A DNA stretch of 64,000 bases from a virus. The stretch is from positions 124,001 to 188,000 of IMG/VR virus record IMGVR_UViG_3300027709_000056; one strand, written 5' to 3'. The notes below the pieces were generated by a model. The model saw nothing but the letters and a program-made list of their open reading frames with translations, ran no database searches and was not told the origin of the DNA. The translations under genes and the position numbers were made by a program. This document shows positions 1-8,017 of this stretch, in pieces. Within the stretch, counting starts at the first letter, position 1. Each line of letters starts with the position of its first letter.

Positions 1-1114
1 CTCCTGCCGCAGTTGCAGTTTCACGATCGTGTTTAACTCTATTAGGTACTTGTAATCCTCTACCGTGTGCTTCATTAATAATTGCTTGTTCTGTAACTGC
101 TACTGCACCCATTGTAGTTTGCAGTAATACAGTATTTGCGTGTGCTAGTTCATTACTAAGATCAATAAACTTTAATTTCTTATCTAGTTTATCTAATAAT
201 GCAACGTCTTGTCTATTATATTCAATAAAGGTTTTAAAATCGTTTTTATAAAGTTCATCTAATGTACCTTCATAAACAGTTTTCTTTTCACCTATCTCAG
301 CTTCACCAATTGCATCTAATCTATAAGAATGTGTTTCTGAATATGTATATTTTCTATACAACTCTAAACTATCTAAATGTACACGACCTACTAAATCGTA
401 TGTTTCAAGTTTACGACCATACTTTTCATATTCACGTTTCTTTGGAAGTTGTTTCCAAAGACAAAATCGTCTTGTATCGTCTTTGCTTAATATTTTAGAT
501 ACTCTATTAATTGTATAAGGAATATCATAACCTTCTGAGTTCCAACCACTTAAAATGTCAGCATCTTCAATTAAATCAAGAAATGTTTTTAACATCTCTT
601 CTTCTTTTTCAAATAAATGTGTATTCGGAAAGTCTTTAGTTTGCTCTTTTGCTTCTTCCATTGTAATTGTTTTCGGCGGAACTGCTAAAGTAACAAGTGT
701 ATCCAGCCATTGTAAATGTACACTAATTGCAGTTATTGGCATAAATGGATCTGATGGATCAGCAAAACCACGTTCAGGATCAAAGTCTGTTTCAATATCC
801 CAAAATGCTACGTTAAGTTTCGGAGCATCATGATTAAGATAATGTTCGCTTAAACATTGAAAGATAGGATTAACATCACTTTCAAATAATTGCTTTGTAT
901 TATTGATAGCGAGTTCTTTACGGAAGTCTTTAGTTGACTTAGATACTATTCTATTTAAAGGATCACCATAAATGCTTTTATGTTTACCGCGAGGGTCTTT
1001 ATAATAAAATGTATATTTTATAGGATATTCTGTAAAATGGCGTTTGCCTTCTTTACGTTCAACAACACGAATTATATCTGCTGTTCTATCAAATAAAGCA
1101 TCTACGTAACTCAT
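1..1114 (-). CDS. 43: Family B DNA polymerase, T4 gp43-like (N-terminal part, gene runs off the left edge)
   Basis: Replicative phage DNA polymerase with 3'-5' proofreading. The first about 371 residues are readable from the ATG at 1114. They contain the ExoI motif (DIETDFDP, about residue 120), an ExoII block (SGWNSEGYDIPY, about 190) and ExoIII (YNRQDVALL, about 300), so the proofreading domain is intact. The palm and thumb lie outside the window. The ATG overlaps the stop of the upstream glycosyltransferase gene by four bases (ATGA), so it is the last visible gene of the operon that starts with dsbA at 2981. The exonuclease motifs are seen directly; assignment to the gp43 group of family B rests on these motifs and the T4-like context. 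No intein is visible in this part. Confidence 0.95.
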   Translation of the reverse strand, partial: MSYVDALFDRTADIIRVVERKEGKRHFTEYPIKYTFYYKDPRGKHKSIYGDPLNRIVSKSTKDFRKELAINNTKQLFESDVNPIFQCLSEHYLNHDAPKLNVAFWDIETDFDPERGFADPSDPFMPITAISVHLQWLDTLVTLAVPPKTITMEEAKEQTKDFPNTHLFEKEEEMLKTFLDLIEDADILSGWNSEGYDIPYTINRVSKILSKDDTRRFCLWKQLPKKREYEKYGRKLETYDLVGRVHLDSLELYRKYTYSETHSYRLDAIGEAEIGEKKTVYEGTLDELYKNDFKTFIEYNRQDVALLDKLDKKLKFIDLSNELAHANTVLLQTTMGAVAVTEQAIINEAHGRGLQVPNRVKHDRETATAAG

Positions 1115-2121
1115 TGTGGTACTCCGAACTTATTGTAAATTTCTGGAAAAACATCTGCATATATTATTTTGTCTTTATTGTATCGCCAAAATTCTTCTGG
1201 AATTGATTTTTGATCATTAACAATTTCTTGTAGTCTATTATAATTATAATTAACAGTTGCTTTTGCTGACTGATAAAGAGTTTTATAATCTTCATGGGCT
1301 AGAGATTTAATTTGATCACATATTGATGTAATACGTCCTTTTAAATTCATATCTCTATCAAAACTATAATCAAATAATTCGTTATATAATTTAAACCCAA
1401 GGTTTTCTAATCTTGTATGAATTCCTTGTTCGCCTAAAATTATAAACGGCTTCTTAGCCAATACAGCTGAATAAGTTTTTTCAGTTAGGAACGGACTTGT
1501 ATGAGTTGACTCTAATATAAGATTAAAAACTGTTTTAAAATAATGCTCTGGCAACATTTCTTGACAAGCACCTCGTGTTAAATCCATATCATAATCATCT
1601 AAAACCATTTTTTGATTTTTAAATGCTTGGAACTTATAAGGCTGTAACATTTCTTTTTTGTGCCAAGATATATGTCCGTATCGTAATAAATCTCTTTTAG
1701 CTAATTCATCCATCATCGCACATCTATGATAGTGGGCACGATTGTTAAGTGATATATAAAGTTTATTAATATTTCTAACTTTCTTGATAGTGTCTTTGTG
1801 TGTTCTATACCAAGTATGATGTATCCAATACGTAGGCCAGGTTTTTATAGATACATTTGGCATATCATTAAGATAAGCTATTTTATTTGATAGCCTGCCA
1901 AGCATAAATTCTAAATGAATATTATTTTGTTCAAGAATAGTTTGAGCATCGTGTCTTAGTTGTTCATCGCGAGCCCAATAGTTATCACAGAAGGGTGAAT
2001 GTTCTTCAGGATTCCAAATTATTAATCTGGTATCATTATACTGCCCTAACCAGTTTAAAAGTTTCTGGTGAGTTTTAAAAACCCGCTTGTCAGGAATCGG
2101 GCAGAAATAGTTAATGTTCAT
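1111..2121 (-). CDS. Glycosyltransferase-like protein (GT10/fucosyltransferase-like C-terminal block)
   Basis: Probable cytosolic sugar transferase acting on DNA, phage glycans or host surface sugars. About 336 residues. Near residue 215 is a stretch reading ES-THTSPFLTEKTY followed by AVLAKKPFIILG, resembling the donor-binding block of GT10 alpha-1,3-fucosyltransferases (ENS..D..TEK..NAL..G..PV..G). Start: an in-frame ATG at 2172 exists, but it overlaps the upstream HAD gene by 47 bases; the ATG at 2121 sits just after that gene's stop with AAAGGA beside it and is preferred. The 3' end overlaps the start of the DNA polymerase gene. Substrate unknown; the family call is inferred from one motif block. 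Confidence 0.55.
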   Translation of the reverse strand: MNINYFCPIPDKRVFKTHQKLLNWLGQYNDTRLIIWNPEEHSPFCDNYWARDEQLRHDAQTILEQNNIHLEFMLGRLSNKIAYLNDMPNVSIKTWPTYWIHHTWYRTHKDTIKKVRNINKLYISLNNRAHYHRCAMMDELAKRDLLRYGHISWHKKEMLQPYKFQAFKNQKMVLDDYDMDLTRGACQEMLPEHYFKTVFNLILESTHTSPFLTEKTYSAVLAKKPFIILGEQGIHTRLENLGFKLYNELFDYSFDRDMNLKGRITSICDQIKSLAHEDYKTLYQSAKATVNYNYNRLQEIVNDQKSIPEEFWRYNKDKIIYADVFPEIYNKFGVPQ

Positions 2122-2125
2122 TCCT

Positions 2126-2443
2126 TTATTTGCGGAGGCCTTTAGGGCCGTACCAAAAGTATTCTCTATCATTTATAGCCTTGTCATCTATCCATACATC
2201 ATAATGGGGTTTGCCTACTTTAATTGATGTTGCTTTAACTCCCCAGCCTTCTAATTGTGCCTTAGTAAACTCTATATAATCTTTACCGGACCTTGCACCT
2301 CTGGCTGTCCAATAATGTACCTCGTTACCTTCATCAAAGAGTTTATTTAAAATTTCTATTCTTGCCTTAATTGGTTTGCTTTCTTTATAATTACTACCGT
2401 CAGTATAACATATTGTTCCGTCTATGTCTACCACATATATCAT
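2126..2443 (-). CDS. Small HAD-superfamily phosphatase-like protein
   Basis: About 105 residues. The N-terminus carries HAD motif I (VVDIDGTIC) with the nucleophile and general acid Asp pair; YWTARG fits motif II (Thr) and VWIDDKA fits the C-terminal acidic motif IV. It is compact with no obvious cap domain, like phage polynucleotide-kinase-type phosphatase domains or small sugar/nucleotide phosphatases. The start at 2443 is chosen because its ATG overlaps the upstream stop as ATGA; a longer in-frame start at 2494 would run deep into the upstream gene. Likely cytosolic. The substrate cannot be read from the sequence; the adjacent glycosyltransferase gene makes a sugar-phosphate role possible. 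Confidence 0.75.
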   Translation of the reverse strand: MIYVVDIDGTICYTDGSNYKESKPIKARIEILNKLFDEGNEVHYWTARGARSGKDYIEFTKAQLEGWGVKATSIKVGKPHYDVWIDDKAINDREYFWYGPKGLRK

Positions 2444-2724
2444 AAAAATAATCGCCAAATCGCAATACCGTTCATTATTGAAAACCACGAACATAAGAGT
2501 ATTACAAATGCCGCCTTTCGAATAACTGCACTAACTACACCCAACATAGATCCAACAAAATACATCGGAATAAAAAGTTTGGTTGCAGGATCAAGTACAG
2601 TATAGGTTAATATTGCACTAGCTGAAATCAAAAAAGTTGCTTCAACCATTTCACAATAAAATGCCGTAGGACTTAACCGGTGACTTTCTTTTAGGAAATT
2701 TGTTACTTTACTTAAAATTATCAC
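2440..2724 (-). CDS. Small membrane protein of unknown function
   Basis: About 94 residues with two or three hydrophobic segments (about 27-45, 50-67 and 72-90) and a short polar N-terminus. It overlaps the dsbA stop by four bases (ATGA) and the HAD gene start by four bases, so it is translationally coupled in the early operon. No family recognised. It could be an inner-membrane modulator such as a superinfection-exclusion type protein, but nothing in the sequence shows that. Confidence 0.6.
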   Translation of the reverse strand: MIILSKVTNFLKESHRLSPTAFYCEMVEATFLISASAILTYTVLDPATKLFIPMYFVGSMLGVVSAVIRKAAFVILLCSWFSIMNGIAIWRLFL

Positions 2725-2981
2725 TTATCTTTGCCGAGGGTAACAACTAATGTCTCCAAGTCATCAAATGCTTCTGCGTGGGCTGTCCAATCTCTTTTAT
2801 GGGCAACTTTAATTGCTTTATTAATCAAAGCAGGTTTCATATCCAATTCTTCAGCTACTGCTTTCACAGTATCTTTAAGTCCAGCTTGAAGATCTTCAAC
2901 TTCTTGAAGAACGTTACTACCTTCGTTCACTAGTCTTGTTAATTTGTCCTTTTCATCTGGACCGTATACTCGATCACTCAT
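2721..2981 (-). CDS. dsbA: DsbA-like double-stranded DNA-binding protein (T4 late transcription accessory)
   Basis: 86 residues, close to the usual length (about 80-90) of the T4 DsbA family, small basic-helical proteins that bind double-stranded DNA and enhance late transcription. The pattern of an N-terminal coiled segment, a central VKAVAEELDMKP stretch, the ALINKAIKVAHK helix and a C-terminal acidic helix (AFDDLETLV) matches that family as I know it. SD GGAGGAATCAC precedes the ATG, and a strong sigma70-type promoter lies 24-52 bases upstream, so this is the first gene of the operon running into gp43. Assignment is by pattern; the DNA-binding role is known from the family. Confidence 0.7.
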   Translation of the reverse strand: MSDRVYGPDEKDKLTRLVNEGSNVLQEVEDLQAGLKDTVKAVAEELDMKPALINKAIKVAHKRDWTAHAEAFDDLETLVVTLGKDK

Positions 2982-3004
2982 GTGATTCCTCCATTTAATT
3001 GTTT

Positions 3005-3033
3005 ATTATACTACCTCATAGCCTCATTGTCAA
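3005..3033 (-). promoter_or_regulatory. Sigma70-type promoter upstream of dsbA
   Basis: Read on the minus strand: TTGACA (3033-3028), a 17-base spacer, then TATAAT (3010-3005). Both hexamers are perfect matches to the host sigma70 consensus with optimal spacing. Predicted start near 2998 gives a leader of roughly 17 nt holding the dsbA Shine-Dalgarno. It overlaps the end of the upstream oxygenase gene. It should drive dsbA through gp43 as an early operon. Confidence 0.85.
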
Positions 3034-3592
3034 GTACTATTTTTGAATTAGCTTGTTCAACTTTTTGGCAAAGATTTCCAGATATACAAACTCTATTATG
3101 CTCACATTCTTGTTTTGGTACCATATGTGATACCCCACCTGGAAAAATTATTACTAAACCTGTATTTGGTTTAATAGCTTTTTGAGCCCCAGGGAAAACT
3201 AATGGTGCACAATTTGGACAAGCATCTACATAATACGTAAATGAATATGTTGCTGGCCAATGTGCGTGTTGGTTAGTTGTATCTCCCTGTTTGTAATTAA
3301 TACCCCAACAATCGATACAATAAAGTTCTGATGTCTTTAATGGTGAAGAAGGAGTATCACCTTCTTTTAGAGTTTCAATAACCCAATCAATTATAGGTAC
3401 AAAGTGTTCATTTGAAAACATATCCCAAGCCGTCATATTTGCTTGGACATTGGTTCTTCTGTATTGCTGATCGCCAGAACTCTTAATAATTTGTGTGAGA
3501 GTTTCTTTTACTTCTTCAGCTTTAGGATATACGTTAGTATAAACATCGTGCGGTTCAGTAAATAAAAGGTTTTCTATTCTTAAATCTTGCAT
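3011..3592 (-). CDS. Putative 2-oxoglutarate/Fe(II)-dependent oxygenase
   Basis: 193 residues. The double-stranded beta-helix core is suggested by HAHW (about residue 122) as the N-terminal iron-ligand region, a Cys pair loop (DACPNCAPLVFP), then KPNTGLVIIFPGGVSHMVP carrying the distal His, and a basic residue (NRVCISGN) for 2OG binding. Such enzymes hydroxylate proteins or small molecules and are frequent in marine T4-like phages. No Shine-Dalgarno precedes the ATG; a CATAAGTA box ends six bases upstream (3599-3606), so a late, nearly leaderless start is possible. The substrate is unknown. The exact facial triad cannot be fixed by eye. Confidence 0.65.
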   Translation of the reverse strand: MQDLRIENLLFTEPHDVYTNVYPKAEEVKETLTQIIKSSGDQQYRRTNVQANMTAWDMFSNEHFVPIIDWVIETLKEGDTPSSPLKTSELYCIDCWGINYKQGDTTNQHAHWPATYSFTYYVDACPNCAPLVFPGAQKAIKPNTGLVIIFPGGVSHMVPKQECEHNRVCISGNLCQKVEQANSKIVLDNEAMR

Positions 3593-3601
3593 TAACAGTA
3601 C

Positions 3602-4255
3602 TTATGTACTGCTATTGTCCTTGGATTCGTCTTCCGACTTGTATGCCCAATCGTCAGTATGTCCTACTGTCCATTTATCTGTATTTTCAACTTTATAGTT
3701 TTGACTACAAACTTTAAAATCACAAGGAAGAGTTTTTTCTGGAATTAAACTAGCATCCGTCCATATTATTCTATTATTCGGTTGTGCCGCAAATTGTCCA
3801 TTGTCTAGTCTAATAATATTAAATGATTTATGTTCCGGATCGTATTCAGCAAATCCTAAATTTACATGGTTCATATCTGCATGACAATTATCTATCGTAA
3901 ACATATACTCGCCTTTATGCATTTTACGATCCTTGCCATAAAATTGACAAGTGCCAAGCATTTGTTTTTCAATAACTGTAAAGTCGTAGTCAAAACAATC
4001 CCATAGTTGTAAGATATGTAATGGTAACGGTTCTGATACTTCTTCTTTCCATACAAACGCTGATAAAGGTAATTTATCATATAACGCCCCGTATTCAGTT
4101 AATAATGTTTCGAAGTATAATGCTTTTCCTAGTACACTTTTTACGCTAATCCATATACCCGGAGTAAGTTCTCCGTGACCTTTTTCCAGGTCATATAAGT
4201 ATTCTTTTTTAACAAGTACGTGTATTGGTGGTATAGAACCAACAAGAAAAGCCAT
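3602..4255 (-). CDS. Conserved-looking protein of unknown function
   Basis: 217 residues, soluble, mixed alpha/beta composition, with an acidic, low-complexity C-terminal tail (about the last 12 residues). The start at 4255 is chosen because GGAG lies at the right distance before it; an ATG at 4270 has no such site. A late-type AATAAATA box ends about 20 bases upstream, so it is probably expressed late and may be virion-associated. I do not recognise a catalytic motif. It is the last gene of the late block running down from 12.2 kb. Confidence 0.6.
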   Translation of the reverse strand: MAFLVGSIPPIHVLVKKEYLYDLEKGHGELTPGIWISVKSVLGKALYFETLLTEYGALYDKLPLSAFVWKEEVSEPLPLHILQLWDCFDYDFTVIEKQMLGTCQFYGKDRKMHKGEYMFTIDNCHADMNHVNLGFAEYDPEHKSFNIIRLDNGQFAAQPNNRIIWTDASLIPEKTLPCDFKVCSQNYKVENTDKWTVGHTDDWAYKSEDESKDNSST

Positions 4256-4273
4256 ACGGTCTCCATTCAAGAT

Positions 4274-4282
4274 ATATTTATT
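4274..4282 (-). promoter_or_regulatory. T4-type late promoter box (AATAAATA)
   Basis: Minus-strand AATAAATATA about 20 bases before the ATG at 4255. It matches the ATAAATA core recognised by T4-like late sigma factor systems, leaving room for a short leader with GGAG. Confidence 0.6.
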
Positions 4283-4297
4283 AAAAAAGGATTATTG

Positions 4298-5071
4298 TTA
4301 AGCCTGAGCCTGATTGGCTTTAGCTTGTTTCATTAGTAATTTGAATTTACCAAACAGTTGTGGATCTTGCATCATTGTTTGAATGCTTTGTGTATAAGGT
4401 GCTATTGCTTTTATTAAGTTAGGAGGTAATGTGCTTCCTGCACCCACTTTATCTAATCCTTTAGCTACCATACTTCCACTTGCACTACCGCCAGCAACAC
4501 CTTTTAATGCTGTGGCTCTTTGTGCAACTTTGGCTGTTGCTTTTGGATCTATTGGTGCTTGATCTGATCCTGGTGGAATTTCTTGTGCTGGTGTTTGTGC
4601 TTGTTGTTGTTTAAAACCTTGTGCCGCCTGTTGTGCTACACCTTTAACTTTATCAACACCTTGTCCAACTGCCGCGCCTGCCTGTTGTGCAATTGCTCCA
4701 ACTCCGCCTGCGGCGTCAACAGCTTGTCCAACGGCTTTGGCTCCTTGAGCAATTCCACGTCCAGCCGCTTTGGCTCCTTGACCAGCCGCCTTAGCTCCTG
4801 CTTTAGCTCCTTTAACAGCTAACTTACCAGCCGCCTTAGCTCCTGCTTTAGCTCCTTTAACAGCTAACTTGCCTCCAGCCTTTGCCGCTTTGGCTCCTAC
4901 TTTACCAACACCTTTTGCTACTGCTCCTGCACCCTTCGCCGCCATTCTTCCTATGCCAGCAAGTGCAGGTAATATTTCATTTATTTCTTCGTCAGACATA
5001 CCTTCAGTAATGTAGCCGTGCTTCTTACCGTAATTAATTAAAGCATCTCTTTCAAATTGTTGAAATCTCAT
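4298..5071 (-). CDS. Ala/Gly/Lys-rich histone-H1-like protein with capsid-leader-like N-terminus
   Basis: 257 residues. Residues 1-35 are ordinary (MRFQQFERD...). About 36-175 is a low-complexity region of Ala, Gly, Lys and Gln with KGAK/AGAKAAG units, like the tails of H1-type DNA-condensing proteins. A 15-residue unit (KLAVKGAKAGAKAAG) is repeated exactly twice, encoded by a 45-bp tandem repeat. The C-terminal 60 residues look folded and helical. Its place in a late block of putative capsid-internal proteins suggests it may be packaged with and bind phage DNA; that is inference. An alternative is a membrane-active or scaffold-core protein. Confidence 0.65.
   Translation of the reverse strand: MRFQQFERDALINYGKKHGYITEGMSDEEINEILPALAGIGRMAAKGAGAVAKGVGKVGAKAAKAGGKLAVKGAKAGAKAAGKLAVKGAKAGAKAAGQGAKAAGRGIAQGAKAVGQAVDAAGGVGAIAQQAGAAVGQGVDKVKGVAQQAAQGFKQQQAQTPAQEIPPGSDQAPIDPKATAKVAQRATALKGVAGGSASGSMVAKGLDKVGAGSTLPPNLIKAIAPYTQSIQTMMQDPQLFGKFKLLMKQAKANQAQA
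4782..4871. repeat. 45-bp tandem direct repeat (two copies) inside the Ala/Lys-rich gene
   Basis: Copies at 4782-4826 and 4827-4871 differ only at the last base. They encode two identical 15-residue units in frame, pointing to recent slippage or unequal recombination. Confidence 0.85.
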
Positions 5072-5188
5072 TTATTTTTTCTTCTTTAACCAGTTTAACG
5101 GATTAAGTTTGCCAGCTAGGTCTTCAACTTTTTCGTTTACCCACCAACCAACTACAAAACCGATTATAAATCCTATTGTTAAAAACAT
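5072..5188 (-). CDS. 38-residue single-span membrane peptide
   Basis: Reads MFLTIGFIIGFVVGWWVNEK, then an amphipathic segment and a C-terminal tail of Lys residues. One hydrophobic span (about 1-17) followed by a positively charged end. Its stop abuts the next gene's ATG (TAAATG), and its ATG immediately follows the upstream stop at 5189, so it fits the operon packing exactly. The role is unknown; a tiny holin-like or virion membrane peptide is possible. Confidence 0.6.
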   Translation of the reverse strand: MFLTIGFIIGFVVGWWVNEKVEDLAGKLNPLNWLKKKK

Positions 5189-5587
5189 TTATGCCCCACC
5201 TTTTTTAAGTTGTATCATTAATTGATTTATTTGTTTCTTTAATTCTGCATTTTCTGCCGCGAGTGCTTTAAGTTGTTTTTGCACATTAGGATCTGCTTTT
5301 GCTCCTTTATCCGCTTTCCCTTTTGCCTTAGGATCTGCAAAAGGAATTCTTCCTTTTTTATCCATCGCCTGACCTGGTAAGATACCAGTTGGGTCTTTTG
5401 CTTTTACGGCAGAGCCATGTTTTTTATTAAACATATCCGCATAGCCACTCATTTTATTTGCTATGTTTGAGCCACGAACTGATTTATCAAGTTTTGTGAT
5501 TGGACCACCTTGTGTCCAACCAGCTTTGGCTTTTTGACCTACAGCTTTCGCAAAAGGACCTTCGCTAATTAAATCGCGAATTTTCAT
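5189..5587 (-). CDS. Basic protein with capsid-leader-like N-terminus and C-terminal coiled coil
   Basis: 132 residues. It begins MKIRDLISE followed by Gly: a short basic-hydrophobic leader ending in I-x-E, the cleavage pattern of the T4 prohead protease gp21. The middle is rich in Lys, Gly and Ala; residues about 100-128 form a heptad-like coiled coil (LKALAAENAELKKQINQL). The ATG overlaps the upstream stop (ATGA). Probably a capsid-internal or prohead-core protein (inference from leader, late context and composition). Confidence 0.6.
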   Translation of the reverse strand: MKIRDLISEGPFAKAVGQKAKAGWTQGGPITKLDKSVRGSNIANKMSGYADMFNKKHGSAVKAKDPTGILPGQAMDKKGRIPFADPKAKGKADKGAKADPNVQKQLKALAAENAELKKQINQLMIQLKKGGA

Positions 5588-6081
5588 TTTACAGCGTCCT
5601 TTAATTTGTTATGTAATGTTTCTTTATAAGTAGATTCTTTGTTTACTAAATCAGTTAAAAATTTATTAACTTTTTCTATAGTATCAAATTCACCTACTAG
5701 TTTATTATGTTGGAATACTTTAAAAGGTTCACCTTTGAATTTTGTAGTATGAATTCCATACTTATTCATTCCTGGACCATAAGGATCGGCAGGTTTAGTT
5801 CCTTCTGTAACGCCTGCTGAATCAAATTTTGTTGCATAATCAAGATGATGATAAACTGTACTTAAATAATCTGATGCTTTAGTAATTTTAGCTGAAACCC
5901 ATCCGTCTAAGCCTTCTTCTTCAGACATAGTTTTCATCATCTCATGAAGTTTAATAGAATATTTTGCGGCTTTATATAATTCAGCTCTAGCGAGTTGGAT
6001 TTCGTGGTCTTGCTCAACTTTATGAGCCAAGTCAGCTAAATCTTCTTGAACTTCTTGTTTTGTTATTTCTTTTTCTCGCAT
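5584..6081 (-). CDS. Helical protein of unknown function, putative virion-associated
   Basis: 165 residues. Residues about 30-85 form a helical block (LYKAAKYSIKLHEMM ... GWVSAKITKASDYLSTVYHHLDY) of a type I recall from other marine T4-like phage proteins, without a known function. The C-terminal half is mixed (FKVFQHNKLVGEFDTIEKV). A GATAAATA late box lies about 18 bases upstream inside the end of the preceding gene. SD is weak (AAGGAAAC). Expressed late with its neighbours; role not readable. Confidence 0.6.
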   Translation of the reverse strand: MREKEITKQEVQEDLADLAHKVEQDHEIQLARAELYKAAKYSIKLHEMMKTMSEEEGLDGWVSAKITKASDYLSTVYHHLDYATKFDSAGVTEGTKPADPYGPGMNKYGIHTTKFKGEPFKVFQHNKLVGEFDTIEKVNKFLTDLVNKESTYKETLHNKLKDAVK

Positions 6082-6098
6082 AGTGTTTCCTTATTGTA

Positions 6099-6106
6099 TA
6101 TTTATC
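6099..6106 (-). promoter_or_regulatory. T4-type late promoter box (GATAAATA)
   Basis: Minus-strand GATAAATATAC overlapping the end of the 6102-7991 gene and 18 bases before the ATG at 6081. Confidence 0.65.
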
Positions 6107-7991
6107 GCTTTACAGGTGTGCCACCCATTAAATTATTACCCATATCTAAGGCGTTTACTGTTGTACCGTCAGCTTTTTTCTTTTGTGGTGCCTTAGGTGC
6201 TCCAAATTTACCTTTTTTCTTAGGATTATGATATGCAAGAACAGGATTAGCCACTGTAGCAATAGCACCAGCACTAGTTGAACCAGCTGTAGCTGTTTCG
6301 CCTATTTCTTTCATACCATCATATATTTGTGATTCATAATTTTCAGCGTTTTCTTTATCATAATTAACTTTCCACGTTGCTAATTCTCTATATCTACGTC
6401 TTACTTCATCAGCAAGTTCCGGATCGCTTTTCATATAGCGTTCTAAACTATAAAGAGTTTTCATTTTTTCTCTATAGTCTTCTAAATCTGTAACGCCAAA
6501 TTTTTCTTCAGACATAAATGCTTCCTTTTTATCTTTTGATAATGTTTTTGCTTCTTCTTCATCATCGTCATCATATTCACGTCCTGGAACATTTGTTAGA
6601 TCACGTGCGGCAGTACCAAATTCTTTTTCATCATCATCTGTCCAGTCGTCATCTTCTGGATCTCTATTACTAGGATGATCTGGCCAATTCATTTCATCAT
6701 TTGATGGATCAATACGTCCCCAATATTGGTGTTCGCTTGAGTAGTCTTTAGTTGAATCATAAAATTCGTGGTCTTGAACTCTATCACTATTTTTGCCATC
6801 TAGCCATTTATCAAATGCTTCGTCATAATTTTTTGCAGGTACTTTATAGATGTGCATTTCTGTTGGTGTATCAGTAATCATATGCGTACCTTCTGCATCG
6901 GCATCATAATCATCTGGATCTAACCAGTTACGTCCGATCGGATTTGATTTGTGCCACATTGATGAATATGCTTTATGCGATTTTGAATCAAGATCTTCGT
7001 TTGCTCTTTTTAATGCGTTAGCAACGTCTGGATGTTTTGATAATCCTTTTTTAAGTTTTTCAATAGTATTTGATGCTCCAGTGTAATTGCCATCTTTATA
7101 TCTTTTATCAAAAGCAATACCTTTTGCTTGTTTAATTTCTTTATCAGTTGGTTTTTCTTTATCTTCTTTAATTGCATTACAATCACAATGAGGACAATCT
7201 GGTGGACAATGACATTCGCTAACTGGCACACCACAACAGGCTTCAGGACACATTTTTTCTTTTGCTTCACCTATATCCCATGGATGTTTCCAATCACGTC
7301 TTTTAGTAGCTTTACCTAATGCATCTGTAGGATGTTCAAGATCTAGTTCATCGCGGTTCATATACTTTGTGTCACCGTTTTGAAATTCTACTTTATATAC
7401 TCCAGCTTTAGGATCAGCTTGTATTATTTTTACTCTACGTCCTTTAATTGTTCTTACAACTGTTCCAACTCGATCGTCAATAAATTCTTTAATGCTTTCG
7501 CCGTTTGATCTTGTTTTATATACGTTATGTATTTTGTCAATTGCGTCTGGCCAACCGTCTACAATAACTCTTGACATACTTTCAGCAGGACCGTATTTTT
7601 TATCTAATACGTGTTGAGCTAGTTCTAACCCATAGCCTAAATGAGCTTCAGCAACTCCTAAAAGTCTTGCTGGAGCATTGTCATCAGCTTCTGATACATT
7701 CGTTTTATGTTTGATATATGCTTGGATAATTTCATCATCCATATCGTGTAGAGCTTTCCACTCTGGCATATCAGCATATGGCTTTGCAATTGGATTGTCT
7801 TTATCTTGTTTTATAGGACTTTCTTCAATGTCTTTGTCTTTGTATTTTGCTTTGCGTGGAATTTCTTTAGTTTTATCACCATGAGAACCAGACGCACCAC
7901 TCTTTTTAAGATCTTGCATCTGTTTCCAATTAGGATCGCGGGGTTTTACTACTCTGCCATCCTTATATTTTTTAAGCTCGTTAAATCTCAT
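6102..7991 (-). CDS. Large acidic multidomain protein with a Cys-rich cluster, putative capsid-internal protein
   Basis: 629 residues. The N-terminus MRFNELKKYKDGR resembles the short leaders of its neighbours. Around residue 190-215 is a small beta domain (VGTVVRTIKGRRVKIIQ ... YKVEFQNGD). Around 245-270 is a dense Cys cluster (CPEACC, CHCPPDCPHCDC) with about ten Cys, typical of a Zn or soft-metal site. The central part is strongly acidic (runs of D and E near 440-480) and likely disordered. The C-terminus (GAIATVANP, then Lys-rich, ending GGTPVKR) resembles tails I recall in marine T4-like phage proteins. SD is weak; a CATAAATA late box sits 19 bases upstream. It may be cleaved during prohead maturation; no enzyme activity recognised. 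Confidence 0.65.
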   Translation of the reverse strand: MRFNELKKYKDGRVVKPRDPNWKQMQDLKKSGASGSHGDKTKEIPRKAKYKDKDIEESPIKQDKDNPIAKPYADMPEWKALHDMDDEIIQAYIKHKTNVSEADDNAPARLLGVAEAHLGYGLELAQHVLDKKYGPAESMSRVIVDGWPDAIDKIHNVYKTRSNGESIKEFIDDRVGTVVRTIKGRRVKIIQADPKAGVYKVEFQNGDTKYMNRDELDLEHPTDALGKATKRRDWKHPWDIGEAKEKMCPEACCGVPVSECHCPPDCPHCDCNAIKEDKEKPTDKEIKQAKGIAFDKRYKDGNYTGASNTIEKLKKGLSKHPDVANALKRANEDLDSKSHKAYSSMWHKSNPIGRNWLDPDDYDADAEGTHMITDTPTEMHIYKVPAKNYDEAFDKWLDGKNSDRVQDHEFYDSTKDYSSEHQYWGRIDPSNDEMNWPDHPSNRDPEDDDWTDDDEKEFGTAARDLTNVPGREYDDDDEEEAKTLSKDKKEAFMSEEKFGVTDLEDYREKMKTLYSLERYMKSDPELADEVRRRYRELATWKVNYDKENAENYESQIYDGMKEIGETATAGSTSAGAIATVANPVLAYHNPKKKGKFGAPKAPQKKKADGTTVNALDMGNNLMGGTPVKR

Positions 7992-8008
7992 AGTTTTTCC
8001 TAGCTTTA

Positions 8009-8017
8009 GTATTTATG
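8009..8017 (-). promoter_or_regulatory. T4-type late promoter box (CATAAATA)
   Basis: Minus-strand GCATAAATAC 19 bases before the ATG at 7991, overlapping the C-terminal codons of the upstream HAD gene. Confidence 0.6.

Noticed and set aside
555-833. Plus-strand open frame within the DNA polymerase region
   Set aside because: The minus strand encodes conserved exonuclease motifs over the same bases; the plus frame is a shadow.
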